Source: Pseudovibrio sp000156235 (lineage in GTDB: Bacteria; Pseudomonadota; Alphaproteobacteria; Rhizobiales; Stappiaceae). Taken from it: DNA of 64,000 bases. Positions within the stretch are counted from its first letter, which is position 1. Each line of letters starts with the position of its first letter. Shown in pieces: positions 47,579 through 57,821 of this stretch. The stretch covers positions 1-64,000 of the forward strand of contig NZ_DS996817.1 of assembly GCF_000156235.1 (NCBI RefSeq), given 5' to 3'. Position numbers and translations under genes: made by a program. The notes below the pieces were generated by a model. The model ran no database searches and was not told the origin of the DNA. It was given only the letters and a program-made list of their open reading frames with translations.

Positions 47579-48901
47579 ATGGAATTTTTAAGTAGTGAGC
47601 TTCAAAGCGGTCTTATTCTGTTTGGTGTTTTTGGCATTCTGGTTACCCTTGGTGTGCCGATCTCCTTTGCCATCGGGCTGGCAGCAACGGCGACGATTAC
47701 CTTTCTGATCTCTTTTGATCAGGCACTCTTTGTTGTTTCGCAGAAGATGGCGAGTGGCCTAGACAGCTTCACGCTGCTGGCGATCCCGTTCTTCATCCTT
47801 GCTGGTAACATCATGAACTCCGGCGGCATCGCGCGGCGTTTGATTGAGCTGGCGAAGATCGTAGGTGGCCGGTTGCCGGGCGCACTGGCACACGTCAATG
47901 TGCTGGCGAACATGCTGTTTGGCTCTATTTCCGGCTCAGCTGTGGCGTCTGCTGCTGCAATCGGCGGCATTATGTCTCCGCTGCAGCGTAAGGAAGGATA
48001 TGATCCGGCCTTCTCCGCAGCTGTGAACGCGGCTTCTTGCCCAACTGGTATGCTGATCCCACCTTCTTCCACGCTAATCGTTTACTCTCTGATTTCCGGC
48101 GGCACCTCAGTCGCAACGCTGTTTGTTGCTGGTTATCTGCCGGGTATTCTGATGGGTCTCGGCGTGATGGTTGTGGCTGGCATTGTTGCGACGAAGCGCG
48201 GTTATCCGTTGATCCCGCTGCCAAGCTTCAAAGAGATCATCTTCAAAATTGCCGATGCATTCCTGCCATTGCTGCTCATCTTCATCATTATGGGCGGTAT
48301 TATCGGCGGCGTATTCACTGCAACTGAAGCTTCTGCTGTGGCAGTGGTTTACACTCTACTGCTCGCCGTTGGCATCTACCGCGAAGTGAAGATCACTGAT
48401 CTGCCAACCATCATCCTTGAGAGCGCGATCACCAGTTCCATCGTTCTTCTGCTAATTGGTTGTTCCATCGGCATGTCATGGGCGATGACCTTTTCCGACA
48501 TTCCGTATGCGATTGGTGAAGCACTGGCGAACGTCTCTGAAAATCCGTTCATTATCATGCTTGTGATCAACATCTGCTTGCTGGTGATTGGGACTTTCAT
48601 GGACATGACGCCTGCCCTGCTGATCTTCACACCGATCTTCCTGCCTGTTGCGACTGAGCTTGGAATGGATCCTGTGCACTTCGGCATCATGATGACCTAC
48701 AACCTGTGCATCGGCATCATTACGCCGCCAGTGGGTAGTGCGCTGTTCATCAGCTGCTCCGTGGGCAAGGTGGCTATTCAGGATCTGATCAAACCAATGC
48801 TGCCGTTCTATGCAGCGGTGATCTCCATTCTGATGCTGGTGACCTTCATTCCTGAAATCAGCCTGTTCCTGCCACGCGTCATTCTTGGCTATGGCGGATA
48901 A
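47579..48901 (+). CDS. TRAP transporter large permease (DctM type)
   Basis: A 440-residue large permease with about twelve helices and two conserved hairpin regions: NMLFGSISGSAVASAAAIGGIMSP (near 121-144) and the glycine-rich TPPVGSALFISC near 380. It carries out Na+-driven transport together with the small subunit upstream. The operon context (GH31, uxuB, uxaC) suggests a uronate or glucuronide as substrate. Confidence 0.93.
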   Translation: MEFLSSELQSGLILFGVFGILVTLGVPISFAIGLAATATITFLISFDQALFVVSQKMASGLDSFTLLAIPFFILAGNIMNSGGIARRLIELAKIVGGRLPGALAHVNVLANMLFGSISGSAVASAAAIGGIMSPLQRKEGYDPAFSAAVNAASCPTGMLIPPSSTLIVYSLISGGTSVATLFVAGYLPGILMGLGVMVVAGIVATKRGYPLIPLPSFKEIIFKIADAFLPLLLIFIIMGGIIGGVFTATEASAVAVVYTLLLAVGIYREVKITDLPTIILESAITSSIVLLLIGCSIGMSWAMTFSDIPYAIGEALANVSENPFIIMLVINICLLVIGTFMDMTPALLIFTPIFLPVATELGMDPVHFGIMMTYNLCIGIITPPVGSALFISCSVGKVAIQDLIKPMLPFYAAVISILMLVTFIPEISLFLPRVILGYGG

Positions 48902-48953
48902 CAGACAGAAACCAAGCAACCATAACAACAACCCAATAACTGGTTGAAGTATA

Positions 48954-51353
48954 ATGAAAACGCTAGGTAAGTGGTCCTATATCGTGTCCGAACAGAACCG
49001 AGTTGATCTGCTCGTGGATGGCAAGCACCTGCTCTCTCTGTTCGTTCTTGAAGACAAGCTTGTTCGGGTTCTTTTGCGCAAAAACGGAGAGTTCAGACAA
49101 GGACGGACCTGGTCCATCACACCGGCTGAAACACCAATGCCGTTTGAAGGTCGGTCCCGTCTTTCTGCTGAAGGGTTCTCTCTTCCAGAGTTCAAGCAGG
49201 AGCTCACGGAGGACACACTGGTACTGGAGACGCGTGCTTTGCGCGTCTCCGTAAAAACACCACTTCAGATTATCTGGGAAGCAAAGAACGAGGACGGGTC
49301 TTATCAGATCATTGCCAGCGAGCGTCCAACAGGCGCTTACATGGTGGGTGTGAAGGACAACAAGAACTCACACTTCTTCAACCAGCCTGCGGATGATCGG
49401 ATTTATGGACTGGGCGAAAAAGCTGGCAACCTTTTACGTAATGGCCGTCGCTATGAAATGCGCAATCTGGATGCGATGGGCTATGATGCTGAGACAACTG
49501 ATCCACTTTACAAGCATTTGCCATTTACGCTGACGCGGACCGGCTCTGGTATTTCCTATGGCGTGTTCTACGATAATTTGGCGAGCTGCTGGTTCGATCT
49601 GGGAAACGAGATCGACAATTACCATCGGCCTTACAGATCATATCGGGCGGTAGATGGCGATCTAGATTACTACTTCATGCTCGGCCCTTCCCTGCTGGAG
49701 GTGACCAAGACGCAGGTCTGGCTGACGGGCAAGCACATCTTCCCACCAAAGTGGAGCCTCGGGTATTCCGGCTCCACCATGTACTACACTGATGCTGACA
49801 ATGCGCAGGAGCAGTTGGAAGGCTTTGTAGACTTGATCAAGGAACACGCCATTCCCTGCGACAGCTTCCAGCTTTCATCGGGTTACACATCCATCGGAAC
49901 GAAACGTTATGTGTTCAACTGGAATTATGAGAAGTGTCCTGATCCCAAGGCCATGACCTCCAAGTTTCTGGATGCAGGCGTGCATCTGGCAGCCAACATC
50001 AAGCCGTGCCTGTTGCAGGACCACCCAATGTATGAGGATGTGGCTGCTAAGGGTCTGTTTATTCGGGACAGTGAAGCCGATCAGCCGGAGCACTCGTTGT
50101 TCTGGGATGATGAAGGTTCTCATCTCGACTTTACCAATCCGGAGACTGTCAGCTGGTGGAAGGCGAATGTCACTCAGCAGTTGCTTGAGCGAGGGATTGG
50201 TTCAACCTGGAACGACAACAACGAGTATGAGATCTGGGATTTCTCAGCTCGGTGTCAGGGGTTTGGCGAGGAAATCGAAGTTGGGCTTATCCGACCACTG
50301 CATTCCTTCCTTATGATGCGTGCATCCTTTGAAGCGCAAGTTGAGTATGCGCCCGAGGAACGCCCCTACCTCATCTCCCGCAGTGGCTGCCCTGGCTTGC
50401 AGCGTTATGTTCAGACCTGGACAGGCGACAACCGGACGGGCTGGAACAACCTGAAATACAACATCCGCATGGGCCTCGGGCTTTCCATGTCTGGCATCTA
50501 CAATGTTGGTCATGATGTTGGTGGGTTCTCTGGGCCTCGTCCTGATCCAGAGCTGTTTGTTCGCTGGGTTCAGAATGGTGTGATGCACCCGCGCTTTACG
50601 ATCCATTCGTGGAATGATGATGCCACCGTCAATGAAGCCTGGATGTATCCGGAAGTGACGCCGCTCATTCGCAATGCGATCCAACTGCGTCAGTATCTGA
50701 TGCCTTACTTCTACACCATGCTGCACGACATGCATGTGATGGACGAGCCGCTGCTTCGCCCGACCTTCCTAGATCACGAAGGGGATGAGCGCACCTTTGC
50801 CGAGACGGATGACTATCTACTTGGCCAGGATCTGCTGATTGCATCCGTAGTTGAGCAAGGAGCAACAACGCGTGAGGTTTATCTGCCGGACAATGGCGAC
50901 GGGTGGTACGAGTTCGATACAGGCGCGTATCACAAGGGCGGACAGACGATCGTTGTTGATGCCCCCTTGGAACGCCTGCCACTGTTTGTGCGGGCTGGCA
51001 CTGTTCTGCCGCTCGCCAATGCAACAGCAAAGAACACGACAGAGTGTGATCTGAACGCGCTGGCGATCTTCCCATTCCAGGGAATAGGAAAGCGTGAGTT
51101 GGCTGTATTTGAGGATGATGGCATCAGTCATAAATGGCTGGAAGGTGAGCACAGCACCTTGCACATGGTTCTCTCCAGCACTTCCGATGAGCAAACCTTA
51201 ACTCTGTGTCGCAGTGGCTCCCTCAAGACTGATGGACGAGACCTCTCCGTCTTCATCAAAGGCCGCTCTCCAAATGGGCTGGTTCCGACTGTGGTCGTGA
51301 ACGGGCAGCCGATTTCGAACGACACCCACTCTTTCTCCCTCAATGAGCTTTGA
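48954..51353 (+). CDS. GH31 alpha-glycosidase (alpha-xylosidase/alpha-glucosidase type)
   Basis: A 799-residue glycoside hydrolase of family 31. The domains are an N-terminal beta sandwich, a TIM barrel (about 265-600) and two C-terminal beta domains. The nucleophile is Asp421 in the motif WNDNNE (419-424), in place of the more usual W-x-D-M-N-E, and the acid/base is Asp492 in TWTGDN. No signal peptide. It may remove an alpha-linked sugar (xylose, glucose or a uronate) from the transported substrate. Its operon with TRAP and uronate genes indicates a mixed glycan. Confidence 0.9.
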   Translation: MKTLGKWSYIVSEQNRVDLLVDGKHLLSLFVLEDKLVRVLLRKNGEFRQGRTWSITPAETPMPFEGRSRLSAEGFSLPEFKQELTEDTLVLETRALRVSVKTPLQIIWEAKNEDGSYQIIASERPTGAYMVGVKDNKNSHFFNQPADDRIYGLGEKAGNLLRNGRRYEMRNLDAMGYDAETTDPLYKHLPFTLTRTGSGISYGVFYDNLASCWFDLGNEIDNYHRPYRSYRAVDGDLDYYFMLGPSLLEVTKTQVWLTGKHIFPPKWSLGYSGSTMYYTDADNAQEQLEGFVDLIKEHAIPCDSFQLSSGYTSIGTKRYVFNWNYEKCPDPKAMTSKFLDAGVHLAANIKPCLLQDHPMYEDVAAKGLFIRDSEADQPEHSLFWDDEGSHLDFTNPETVSWWKANVTQQLLERGIGSTWNDNNEYEIWDFSARCQGFGEEIEVGLIRPLHSFLMMRASFEAQVEYAPEERPYLISRSGCPGLQRYVQTWTGDNRTGWNNLKYNIRMGLGLSMSGIYNVGHDVGGFSGPRPDPELFVRWVQNGVMHPRFTIHSWNDDATVNEAWMYPEVTPLIRNAIQLRQYLMPYFYTMLHDMHVMDEPLLRPTFLDHEGDERTFAETDDYLLGQDLLIASVVEQGATTREVYLPDNGDGWYEFDTGAYHKGGQTIVVDAPLERLPLFVRAGTVLPLANATAKNTTECDLNALAIFPFQGIGKRELAVFEDDGISHKWLEGEHSTLHMVLSSTSDEQTLTLCRSGSLKTDGRDLSVFIKGRSPNGLVPTVVVNGQPISNDTHSFSLNEL

Positions 51354-51368
51354 TAAGGCCCACCTTCT

Positions 51369-52847
51369 ATGACTTTTGAATTTCAAAAACTCGATCTCAA
51401 TGCACTTCCAAGTGATGTTTCTGTGCCGTCTTATGACCGCGAATCATTGAAGCCACGCGTTGCTCATATTGGTTTTGGCGCCTTTGCCCGTGCGCACGTT
51501 GCTATGCATCTGCATGAGACACTTGCTGCCGGTGGCGGTGATTGGGGTATGCGCGTGATCGAACTGTTCGGCACCTCCGATCTGTTCGATAAACTGGAGG
51601 AGAACGATCACCTCTACACACTGGTTGAAACTGCTGATGAAGGTACGAACACTCGTCTGCTTGGTGCGGTGTGTGAAACGCAGCATCTGGCGCGTGACGG
51701 CGTTGAGGCACTGATCAATGGTTTGGCTGAAGAACAGCTCAAAGTCATTTCACTGACAATCACTGAGAAGGGTTACTGCGTTAAAAACGGGAAGCTGGAT
51801 CTGGACAATGCAATGATCCAGCAGGACCTCTCTACTCCTTCTGCTCCAAAGACTGCGATTGGATTGATTGTTGCGGGTCTGGCTAAGCGTCGGGCACTTG
51901 GAAATGGCCCGATCACCGTCATGTCCTGTGACAACCTACCTCACAACGGTGTCCTTTGTGGTATTGCTGTTCGCGAGTTTGCTGCGAAGTTAGATGCAGA
52001 GCTAGCGGCGTGGATTGAAGAGAATGTCTCCTTCCCTTCCACCATGGTAGACCGCATTGTTCCAGCGCTGACGGACGAGTCCCGCGAGCTGATCCGTGAG
52101 AGCCTTGGAGGACAGGTTGATCTGAACGGCATCGTTTGTGAGCCATTCCGTCAATGGGTTATTGAAGACAACTTCAAAGCAGGTCGCCCTCAATGGGAGC
52201 TAGCTGGAGCACAGTTGGTTGCTGATGTGGAGCCATTTGAAGAGATGAAGCTTCGCACGCTCAACGGTTCCCACTCCTTCCTCGCTTATCTTGGCTTCCT
52301 CGCTGGCAAAGAAACTATTGCGGATTGTGCGGCTGATCCTGTGTTTTACGCTGAAGCGCGCAAGCTGATGGTGGATGAGCAACTGCCAACACTGGACGTT
52401 CCGGGAGATGTGGATCTGGTGGCTTATGCGGATTCATTGCTGAAGCGTTATTCCAACTCCAAACTGAAACACCGCACCTGGCAGATTGCAGCCGATGGCA
52501 CGCAGAAAATGCCGCAGCGCTGGTTGAACTCCGTAAGATTCCATCTGGCCAATGGCGGTGACTATCGCCATCTGGTGCTCGGGATTGGCGGCTGGATGAA
52601 CTACATCCGCGCGGATCGCAATGGCGAAAGTTATGAGGTGGTTGATCCACTTAAAGAGAAGCTTGCCGCAATCGTTGCCAATGATGGTGCTGACGAGACA
52701 ACTTACGTCGATACTCTGCTTGCGTTGGATTCTGTGTTCCCATCTGAACTTGTTGCTAACGATGAGTTCAAGAAGGCAGTTCACAACGCCTATCGTGCAG
52801 TGGCAGAAAAAGGTGCCGCGCAGGCCGTAGCAGATTTGGCAGATTAG
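51369..52847 (+). CDS. uxuB: Fructuronate reductase (mannitol dehydrogenase family)
   Basis: A 492-residue long-chain dehydrogenase of the mannitol dehydrogenase family, the size of UxuB. The NAD-binding segment is PRVAHIGFGAFARAHVAMHLHE (29-50), and the family motif VMSCDNLPHNG (184-194) and catalytic Lys region near 300 are present. Since uxuA and uxaC flank it in the locus, reduction of D-fructuronate to D-mannonate is the likely reaction, although mannitol or tagaturonate relatives cannot be told apart by eye. Fifteen bases separate it from the GH31 gene. Confidence 0.9.
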   Translation: MTFEFQKLDLNALPSDVSVPSYDRESLKPRVAHIGFGAFARAHVAMHLHETLAAGGGDWGMRVIELFGTSDLFDKLEENDHLYTLVETADEGTNTRLLGAVCETQHLARDGVEALINGLAEEQLKVISLTITEKGYCVKNGKLDLDNAMIQQDLSTPSAPKTAIGLIVAGLAKRRALGNGPITVMSCDNLPHNGVLCGIAVREFAAKLDAELAAWIEENVSFPSTMVDRIVPALTDESRELIRESLGGQVDLNGIVCEPFRQWVIEDNFKAGRPQWELAGAQLVADVEPFEEMKLRTLNGSHSFLAYLGFLAGKETIADCAADPVFYAEARKLMVDEQLPTLDVPGDVDLVAYADSLLKRYSNSKLKHRTWQIAADGTQKMPQRWLNSVRFHLANGGDYRHLVLGIGGWMNYIRADRNGESYEVVDPLKEKLAAIVANDGADETTYVDTLLALDSVFPSELVANDEFKKAVHNAYRAVAEKGAAQAVADLAD

Positions 52848-52940
52848 ATTTTCCGGAGTTTTGCCAGGCATCCGCAGGGCAAACGCTCACTTTCAGGGAG
52901 GGATCAAAGGATCACTCCCACCACTTTCAGGGCAGAAACG

Positions 52941-54359
52941 ATGCAGCCATTTCTTGGATCAGACTTCCTCCTCGAGACAGAAGCCGCACAACGACTTTAC
53001 CACGACTACGCAGCAGAAATGCCGATCGTGGACTATCACAACCACCTGTGTCCGCAGACCATTGCTGAGGACCGCCGCTTTGATGATATTGGCCGCGTAT
53101 GGCTGGAAGGTGATCACTACAAGTGGCGCGCGATGCGGTGGGCTGGTATCAACGAGAGCCTGATCACTGGCAAAGACACCAGTTTCAAAGAAAAATTCCT
53201 TGCCTACGCCTCCGTAATGCCGAAGTTCCTTGGGAATCCACTGTACCATTGGACGCATCTAGAGATGTATCGCTACTTCGGGCTGGAAGGCGTGATCCTC
53301 TCCGACAAGTCTGCAGAAACCGTTTGGGAGGTTTGCAACGCAAAACTGGCGACCAAGCAATTCTCTGCACGCGGTCTGCTGCAGATGCAGAACGTGAAGA
53401 TGCTGGGCACCACTGATGATCCTTGTGATGATCTGCATTGGCATAAGATGATCGCTCAGGATCCAACCTCAACCATGGTTGTGCGTCCAACCTTCCGTCC
53501 AGACCCAGCCTTCAAGATCGACAAGCCGACATTTGGCGACTACATCATGAAGCTCAGCAGGCGCGTTGGTTTCCATATCGACAAGTATGAGCGCCTTCTG
53601 GAAGCGTTGAGCATGCGGCTGGATCATTTTGGCCGCCATGGCTGCCGTGCCGCAGACCATGGTCTGGACTCAATGCTGTTCTGCCCAATTCCGCCTGTTG
53701 CGGAGTTGGATCGCATCTTTAAAGAAGGGCAAAGCGGCGCAACGCTGAGCGTTGATGATGTGACAGCCTTCCAATCAGCGGTTCAGGTGTTCCTTGGCAA
53801 GGAATATGCGAAGCGCGGTTGGGTGATGCAGATGCACATTGGCGCAACACGAAACAACCGCAGTCGCATGTTTAAAGCATTGGGGCCTGACGTGGGCTGT
53901 GACGGCATCGATGACCGCGAACTTGCAAACCCGTTGAACCAGTTCCTTGATACGCTGGATCGTGAAAAAGCATTGCCGCGCACCGTGCTTTACTCTCTTG
54001 ATCCAACGAAGAACGAAGTTGTTGTGACGACAGCCGGTAACTTCCAGGATGGTTCAGTGGGCGGTAAGGTTCAGGCCGGAACAGGCTGGTGGCACAACGA
54101 TCAGCTGGACGGCATGGAACGCCAAATGACGCAATTAGCGCAGATGGGACTACTTTCTCAGTTCCTCGGCATGTTGACAGACAGCAGATCGTTCCTATCT
54201 TTCCCACGACACGAGTATTTCCGTCGCTTGCTTTGCAAGATCGTTGGAGAGTGGATGGATAAAGGCCATATTCCGGGTGATTTTGAGCTAGCGGGAGGCA
54301 TGATCAGGGACATTTGCTACAACAATGCAGCAAACTGGTTCCTTGATGAAAGTAGGTAG
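52941..54359 (+). CDS. uxaC: Uronate isomerase
   Basis: A 472-residue isomerase converting D-glucuronate to D-fructuronate (and galacturonate to tagaturonate). The metal motif IVDYHNHLCPQ (29-39), GTTDDPCDDLHWH and the WWHNDQLDGMERQM segment near the C-terminus are all present, and the length is normal. It is the last gene of the rightward operon and is followed by a terminator. Together with UxuB and UxuA it completes the path to 2-keto-3-deoxygluconate. Confidence 0.95.
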   Translation: MQPFLGSDFLLETEAAQRLYHDYAAEMPIVDYHNHLCPQTIAEDRRFDDIGRVWLEGDHYKWRAMRWAGINESLITGKDTSFKEKFLAYASVMPKFLGNPLYHWTHLEMYRYFGLEGVILSDKSAETVWEVCNAKLATKQFSARGLLQMQNVKMLGTTDDPCDDLHWHKMIAQDPTSTMVVRPTFRPDPAFKIDKPTFGDYIMKLSRRVGFHIDKYERLLEALSMRLDHFGRHGCRAADHGLDSMLFCPIPPVAELDRIFKEGQSGATLSVDDVTAFQSAVQVFLGKEYAKRGWVMQMHIGATRNNRSRMFKALGPDVGCDGIDDRELANPLNQFLDTLDREKALPRTVLYSLDPTKNEVVVTTAGNFQDGSVGGKVQAGTGWWHNDQLDGMERQMTQLAQMGLLSQFLGMLTDSRSFLSFPRHEYFRRLLCKIVGEWMDKGHIPGDFELAGGMIRDICYNNAANWFLDESR

Positions 54360-54385
54360 GCTTTAGCCCCTGCTTTATCCCTTGG

Positions 54386-54422
54386 AAGCCCCTTGGACCA
54401 TGCCTCTGGACCAAGGGGTTTC
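54386..54422 (+). terminator. Terminator of the rightward hexuronate operon
   Basis: CCCCTTGG and CCAAGGGG with a 14-base loop, then TTTCT. It lies 29 bases after the uxaC stop. Confidence 0.75.
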
Positions 54423-54439
54423 TGACATCAGAAGCTACA

Positions 54440-56266
54440 TTAAGCGTCGTGCTTATAGATATTTTCCAGCGCGTCAGCGTGGTTGTTCAGTACCTTAGCA
54501 CGTCGGATCTTGAGGGTTGGTGTCAGCTCACCTGTCTGGATCGAGAAGCCGTCCGGCAAAATTTCAAACTTGCGGATACGTTCTACACGTGAGTGGCGCG
54601 CATTCACTTTGTTGATGCCTGCCTGAATGACACTGCGCAGCTGATCAGATTTTAGAACATCTTCCGGTTTGATGTTGTTTTCTGTCGCAAACCGCTGTGC
54701 CATCACGCCATCGATTGTAATCAGAGCACTCAGGAAGGTCTGGTTGTTTCCTGCAACAACAGCATATTCCACCATCGGCAGTTCCATGAGATCTTGCTCC
54801 AACAATGCCGGGGAGATGTTCTTGCCGCCTGAGGTGATGATGATCTCTTTTTTGCGACCCGTGATGAACAGGTAGCCGTCTTTATCGAGATAACCGATAT
54901 CGCCACTGTAGAGCCAACCATCACGCAGCGCCTCATCGGTGGATGCTGGGTCGTGCGCATAGCCGGAGAAGTTTGTGCCTGCTTTACAGAGGATCTCACC
55001 ATCTGCCGCAATCTTGATTGTAACGCCTTCCATCGGTTTACCGACAGAGCCCAGACGGGTTGAACCAATGATATTGATGGTCGCACCGCCACAGTTTTCT
55101 GACTGGCCATAGACCTCACGGATCACGATGTCCAAGCCGGTGAACGCTTCCAAGACGCGCTTAGAGACTGGCGCTCCCCCACTCACGAACATGCGCATCT
55201 TGTCGAGGCCGATTTTGTGCTTGATCTTGTCGAGCACAAGGCGGTTGGCGACCTTCTTCTTGAGGTTAAGCATCAAGCCAGCAGATTTGCCATTGAGTGT
55301 CTGACCGTACCAATCCTTACTGGTTTGCAGCGACCATTGGATGAGCTTGCCCTTGAAGCCCTTGTCCTTGTTCAACTGCTTCTCGACCTTCTCATGGATC
55401 TTCTCGAAAATCCGAGGAACACCGAAGGTTACAGTCGGGCGGACTTCCGGCAGGTGTTCGCCAAGGCTGGTGACGGACTTGGCGTAATAGACGGGATAGC
55501 CAGTGTCACATGCCTGAATGATGGTGCCGCATTGTTCTGCAATATGTGCCATTGGCAGATAGGAGATATAGCGGTCTGCTGGAGTTGGCTTGAAAGCCAG
55601 GTTCAGCGCATCAGATTCAGCTCGGATTGCACGGTGGCTGATCTGAACCGCTTTTGGAAGGCCTGTTGTGCCGGAAGTGTAGATCTGGAGCGCAATGTCT
55701 TCGGCTGCAATATCATTGAGGCGCTGGTCCAGCTCTGCATCCAGTCCCGGGCTGTTTTCACCCAGAGACATGAAGCTTGCCCAGGTGTACTGATCTGGGT
55801 TTTCTACGCGTCCATCCAGACGGATCACCTTGCGCAAATGGCGCATGTTCTCTGACTGCTCACCAATGCCTTTCAGCTGGGCTTTGGTTTCAGCAAGCAG
55901 GATGCGGCCTTGAGAGTGACGCAGGATGTAGTTGATTTCTGGTGCAGCTGCTGTCCAGTAGATGCCTGTAGGAACAGCCCCAATCATCATGGCAGCGACG
56001 TCCATGATCGTCCATTCAGGACGGTTGTAGCTCAGAATACAAACAGCATCGCCGGGGTTTACGCCCAGCGCGAGAAGTGCCTTTGCAGCATTGCGCACTT
56101 GCTCGCCATATTCGGTCCAGCTCGTTGCGTCCCATCCAGTTTCACCACGCACGAAATATGCCGGTTTATCGGCAAGGCGTTCGACGGATTCCATAAATGC
56201 TTTTGGAATGGATTTAAACGCGTCTTGAGCTTGTGTTTGAGCAACGGGCTGGGCCTGCGAACTCAT
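54440..56266 (-). CDS. Long-chain acyl-CoA synthetase
   Basis: A 608-residue AMP-forming ligase that activates fatty acids to acyl-CoA. The ATP motif is IYTSGTTGLPKAVQISHR (about 191-208), the second is GQSENCGG, and the adenylate motif with LYSGDIGYLDKDGYLFITGRKKEIIITSGGKNISP follows near 445-480. The C-terminal Lys is in ELTPTLKIRR. The form is that of the bacterial and plastid long-chain (FadD15/bubblegum-like) group. It is a single gene, convergent with the hexuronate operon. Confidence 0.92.
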   Translation of the reverse strand: MSSQAQPVAQTQAQDAFKSIPKAFMESVERLADKPAYFVRGETGWDATSWTEYGEQVRNAAKALLALGVNPGDAVCILSYNRPEWTIMDVAAMMIGAVPTGIYWTAAAPEINYILRHSQGRILLAETKAQLKGIGEQSENMRHLRKVIRLDGRVENPDQYTWASFMSLGENSPGLDAELDQRLNDIAAEDIALQIYTSGTTGLPKAVQISHRAIRAESDALNLAFKPTPADRYISYLPMAHIAEQCGTIIQACDTGYPVYYAKSVTSLGEHLPEVRPTVTFGVPRIFEKIHEKVEKQLNKDKGFKGKLIQWSLQTSKDWYGQTLNGKSAGLMLNLKKKVANRLVLDKIKHKIGLDKMRMFVSGGAPVSKRVLEAFTGLDIVIREVYGQSENCGGATINIIGSTRLGSVGKPMEGVTIKIAADGEILCKAGTNFSGYAHDPASTDEALRDGWLYSGDIGYLDKDGYLFITGRKKEIIITSGGKNISPALLEQDLMELPMVEYAVVAGNNQTFLSALITIDGVMAQRFATENNIKPEDVLKSDQLRSVIQAGINKVNARHSRVERIRKFEILPDGFSIQTGELTPTLKIRRAKVLNNHADALENIYKHDA

Positions 56267-56636
56267 GCTATTCTCTCTATTTTTATTGTTTCCAGAGCTT
56301 TACATCCTCTGAATTTGCTGGTGTCAAATACAGATACTAAGAATACCCACCAAACCCACAAGAACTACAGGTATTTTCTCTTATTTTCTTCTCTCTGGTT
56401 CATGAGCAGCGAATATTCATTTTTGATTTGACAGAGATTTTACTGAATCACTGATATATCTAATGCGAGAAATACTTTAATGCTTCTTAGAGGCATTAAA
56501 GATTATTGAGTTCATGATAGATCGTTGGGGATGCTTCTGATTTAGTCAGGCTGAATCTACAATTTAGCCGTAAACCGATCTAATAGATCTCTTATGGTAA
56601 GAGGGATTGAATTCTCGCAGTCGGGCAAGTTCGTTT
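56267..56636. other. Spacer between acyl-CoA synthetase and CofD-like gene
   Basis: An AT-rich divergent promoter region. No gene and no clear operator was seen. Confidence 0.5.
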
Positions 56637-57821
56637 ATGCAGCAGTTTAGTGTTACACGCGGTCTCACACTTCCGGATCCTGTTCGCATCAGTCGCTATA
56701 AGCGTCTGCCGGAACTTGGCCCTGCCCTGCTGTTCTTCAGTGGCGGAAGCGCACTTAATCCCACTGCCCGTGCTCTCAAGCAATACACGCATAACTCGAT
56801 CCACTTGATGACACCGTTTGACAGCGGTGGGAGTTCTGCTGTTCTTCGCCATGCGTTTGGTATGCCCGCAATTGGTGATCTGCGCTCACGATTGATCGCA
56901 CTGGCGGACGAGAGTGTGCTTGGGCAATCTGAGATCTATCGCCTTTTCACTCATCGCTTTCCAAAGACTGCCTCACTTGATGAGTTACATGGCGAACTGG
57001 TGGACCTTCTGGAAGGGCATGATCAGCTGATTGCGCGGGTGCCCAACCCTATGCGCCGTCTCATTCGGCATCAGCTGGCATTCTTCCATGATGCAATGCC
57101 GTCTGATTTTGATCTGCGTGGGGCAAGCATTGGCAACCTAATCCTTGCTGGCGGATATCTGAACAACAACCAGAAGCTTGATCCAATCATCTTTCTGTTC
57201 TCCAAGCTGGTGAATACGCTTGGCACAGTGCTGGCGACCGTGGACGCGCGTCTGCACCTCGCTGTGGAGCTGGATTCTGGCGAGATCATCGTCGGGCAGC
57301 ACAATATGACTGGCAAGGAGACTGCTCCGATTGCCAGCAAGATCAAACGGACTTATCTGACACGCTCCTTGGCTGGCGGCGAACCGGTGGAGATTGAGGT
57401 ATCGCCGAAGAAGCAGCATCTCATCGAGACTGCAGACATGATTTGTTATCCGCCGGGCAGCTTTCACAGCAGCCTGATTGCAAATCTTCTGCCTAAAGGC
57501 GTGGGCAAGTCTATTGCGCGTAGCCCTAACCCGAAGGTTTACGTACCAAACCTTGGCAATGATCCTGAGCAGTTTGGGATGAGCCCGAATGAGACGGTGG
57601 ATGCGCTGCTAAAGCACCTGCGCGCTGATGCGGGGGAAGACACACCAACAGATAAGTTGCTCAACTTTGTTGTCACAGATGAGAGGCATGCCGCCGAGTT
57701 TGATTGGGCGGAGCTGGAAGCTCAAGGAATTTCACTGATTGGGGCTGATCTGACGAGTACCCATTCGGTTCCTTATTACGATCCGGAAAAACTAGTTTGC
57801 ATGCTACTGAGTTTTCTCTAA
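56637..57821 (+). CDS. CofD/YvcK-like (2-phospho-L-lactate transferase-related) protein
   Basis: A 394-residue protein related to the CofD and YvcK family. Marks are the FFSGGSALNPTARAL loop (31-45), TPFDSGGSSAVLRHAFGMPAIGDLRSRL and GNLILAGGYLNN. This group is not the F420 enzyme itself, since the surrounding genes for F420 synthesis are absent and the protein is longer and divergent. It resembles the CofD-like members sometimes grouped with GAK-type clusters, but none of their partners is adjacent. The ATG at 56637 is used; a TTG at 56607 lacks spacing from the purine-rich stretch. Function unknown. Confidence 0.7.
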   Translation: MQQFSVTRGLTLPDPVRISRYKRLPELGPALLFFSGGSALNPTARALKQYTHNSIHLMTPFDSGGSSAVLRHAFGMPAIGDLRSRLIALADESVLGQSEIYRLFTHRFPKTASLDELHGELVDLLEGHDQLIARVPNPMRRLIRHQLAFFHDAMPSDFDLRGASIGNLILAGGYLNNNQKLDPIIFLFSKLVNTLGTVLATVDARLHLAVELDSGEIIVGQHNMTGKETAPIASKIKRTYLTRSLAGGEPVEIEVSPKKQHLIETADMICYPPGSFHSSLIANLLPKGVGKSIARSPNPKVYVPNLGNDPEQFGMSPNETVDALLKHLRADAGEDTPTDKLLNFVVTDERHAAEFDWAELEAQGISLIGADLTSTHSVPYYDPEKLVCMLLSFL

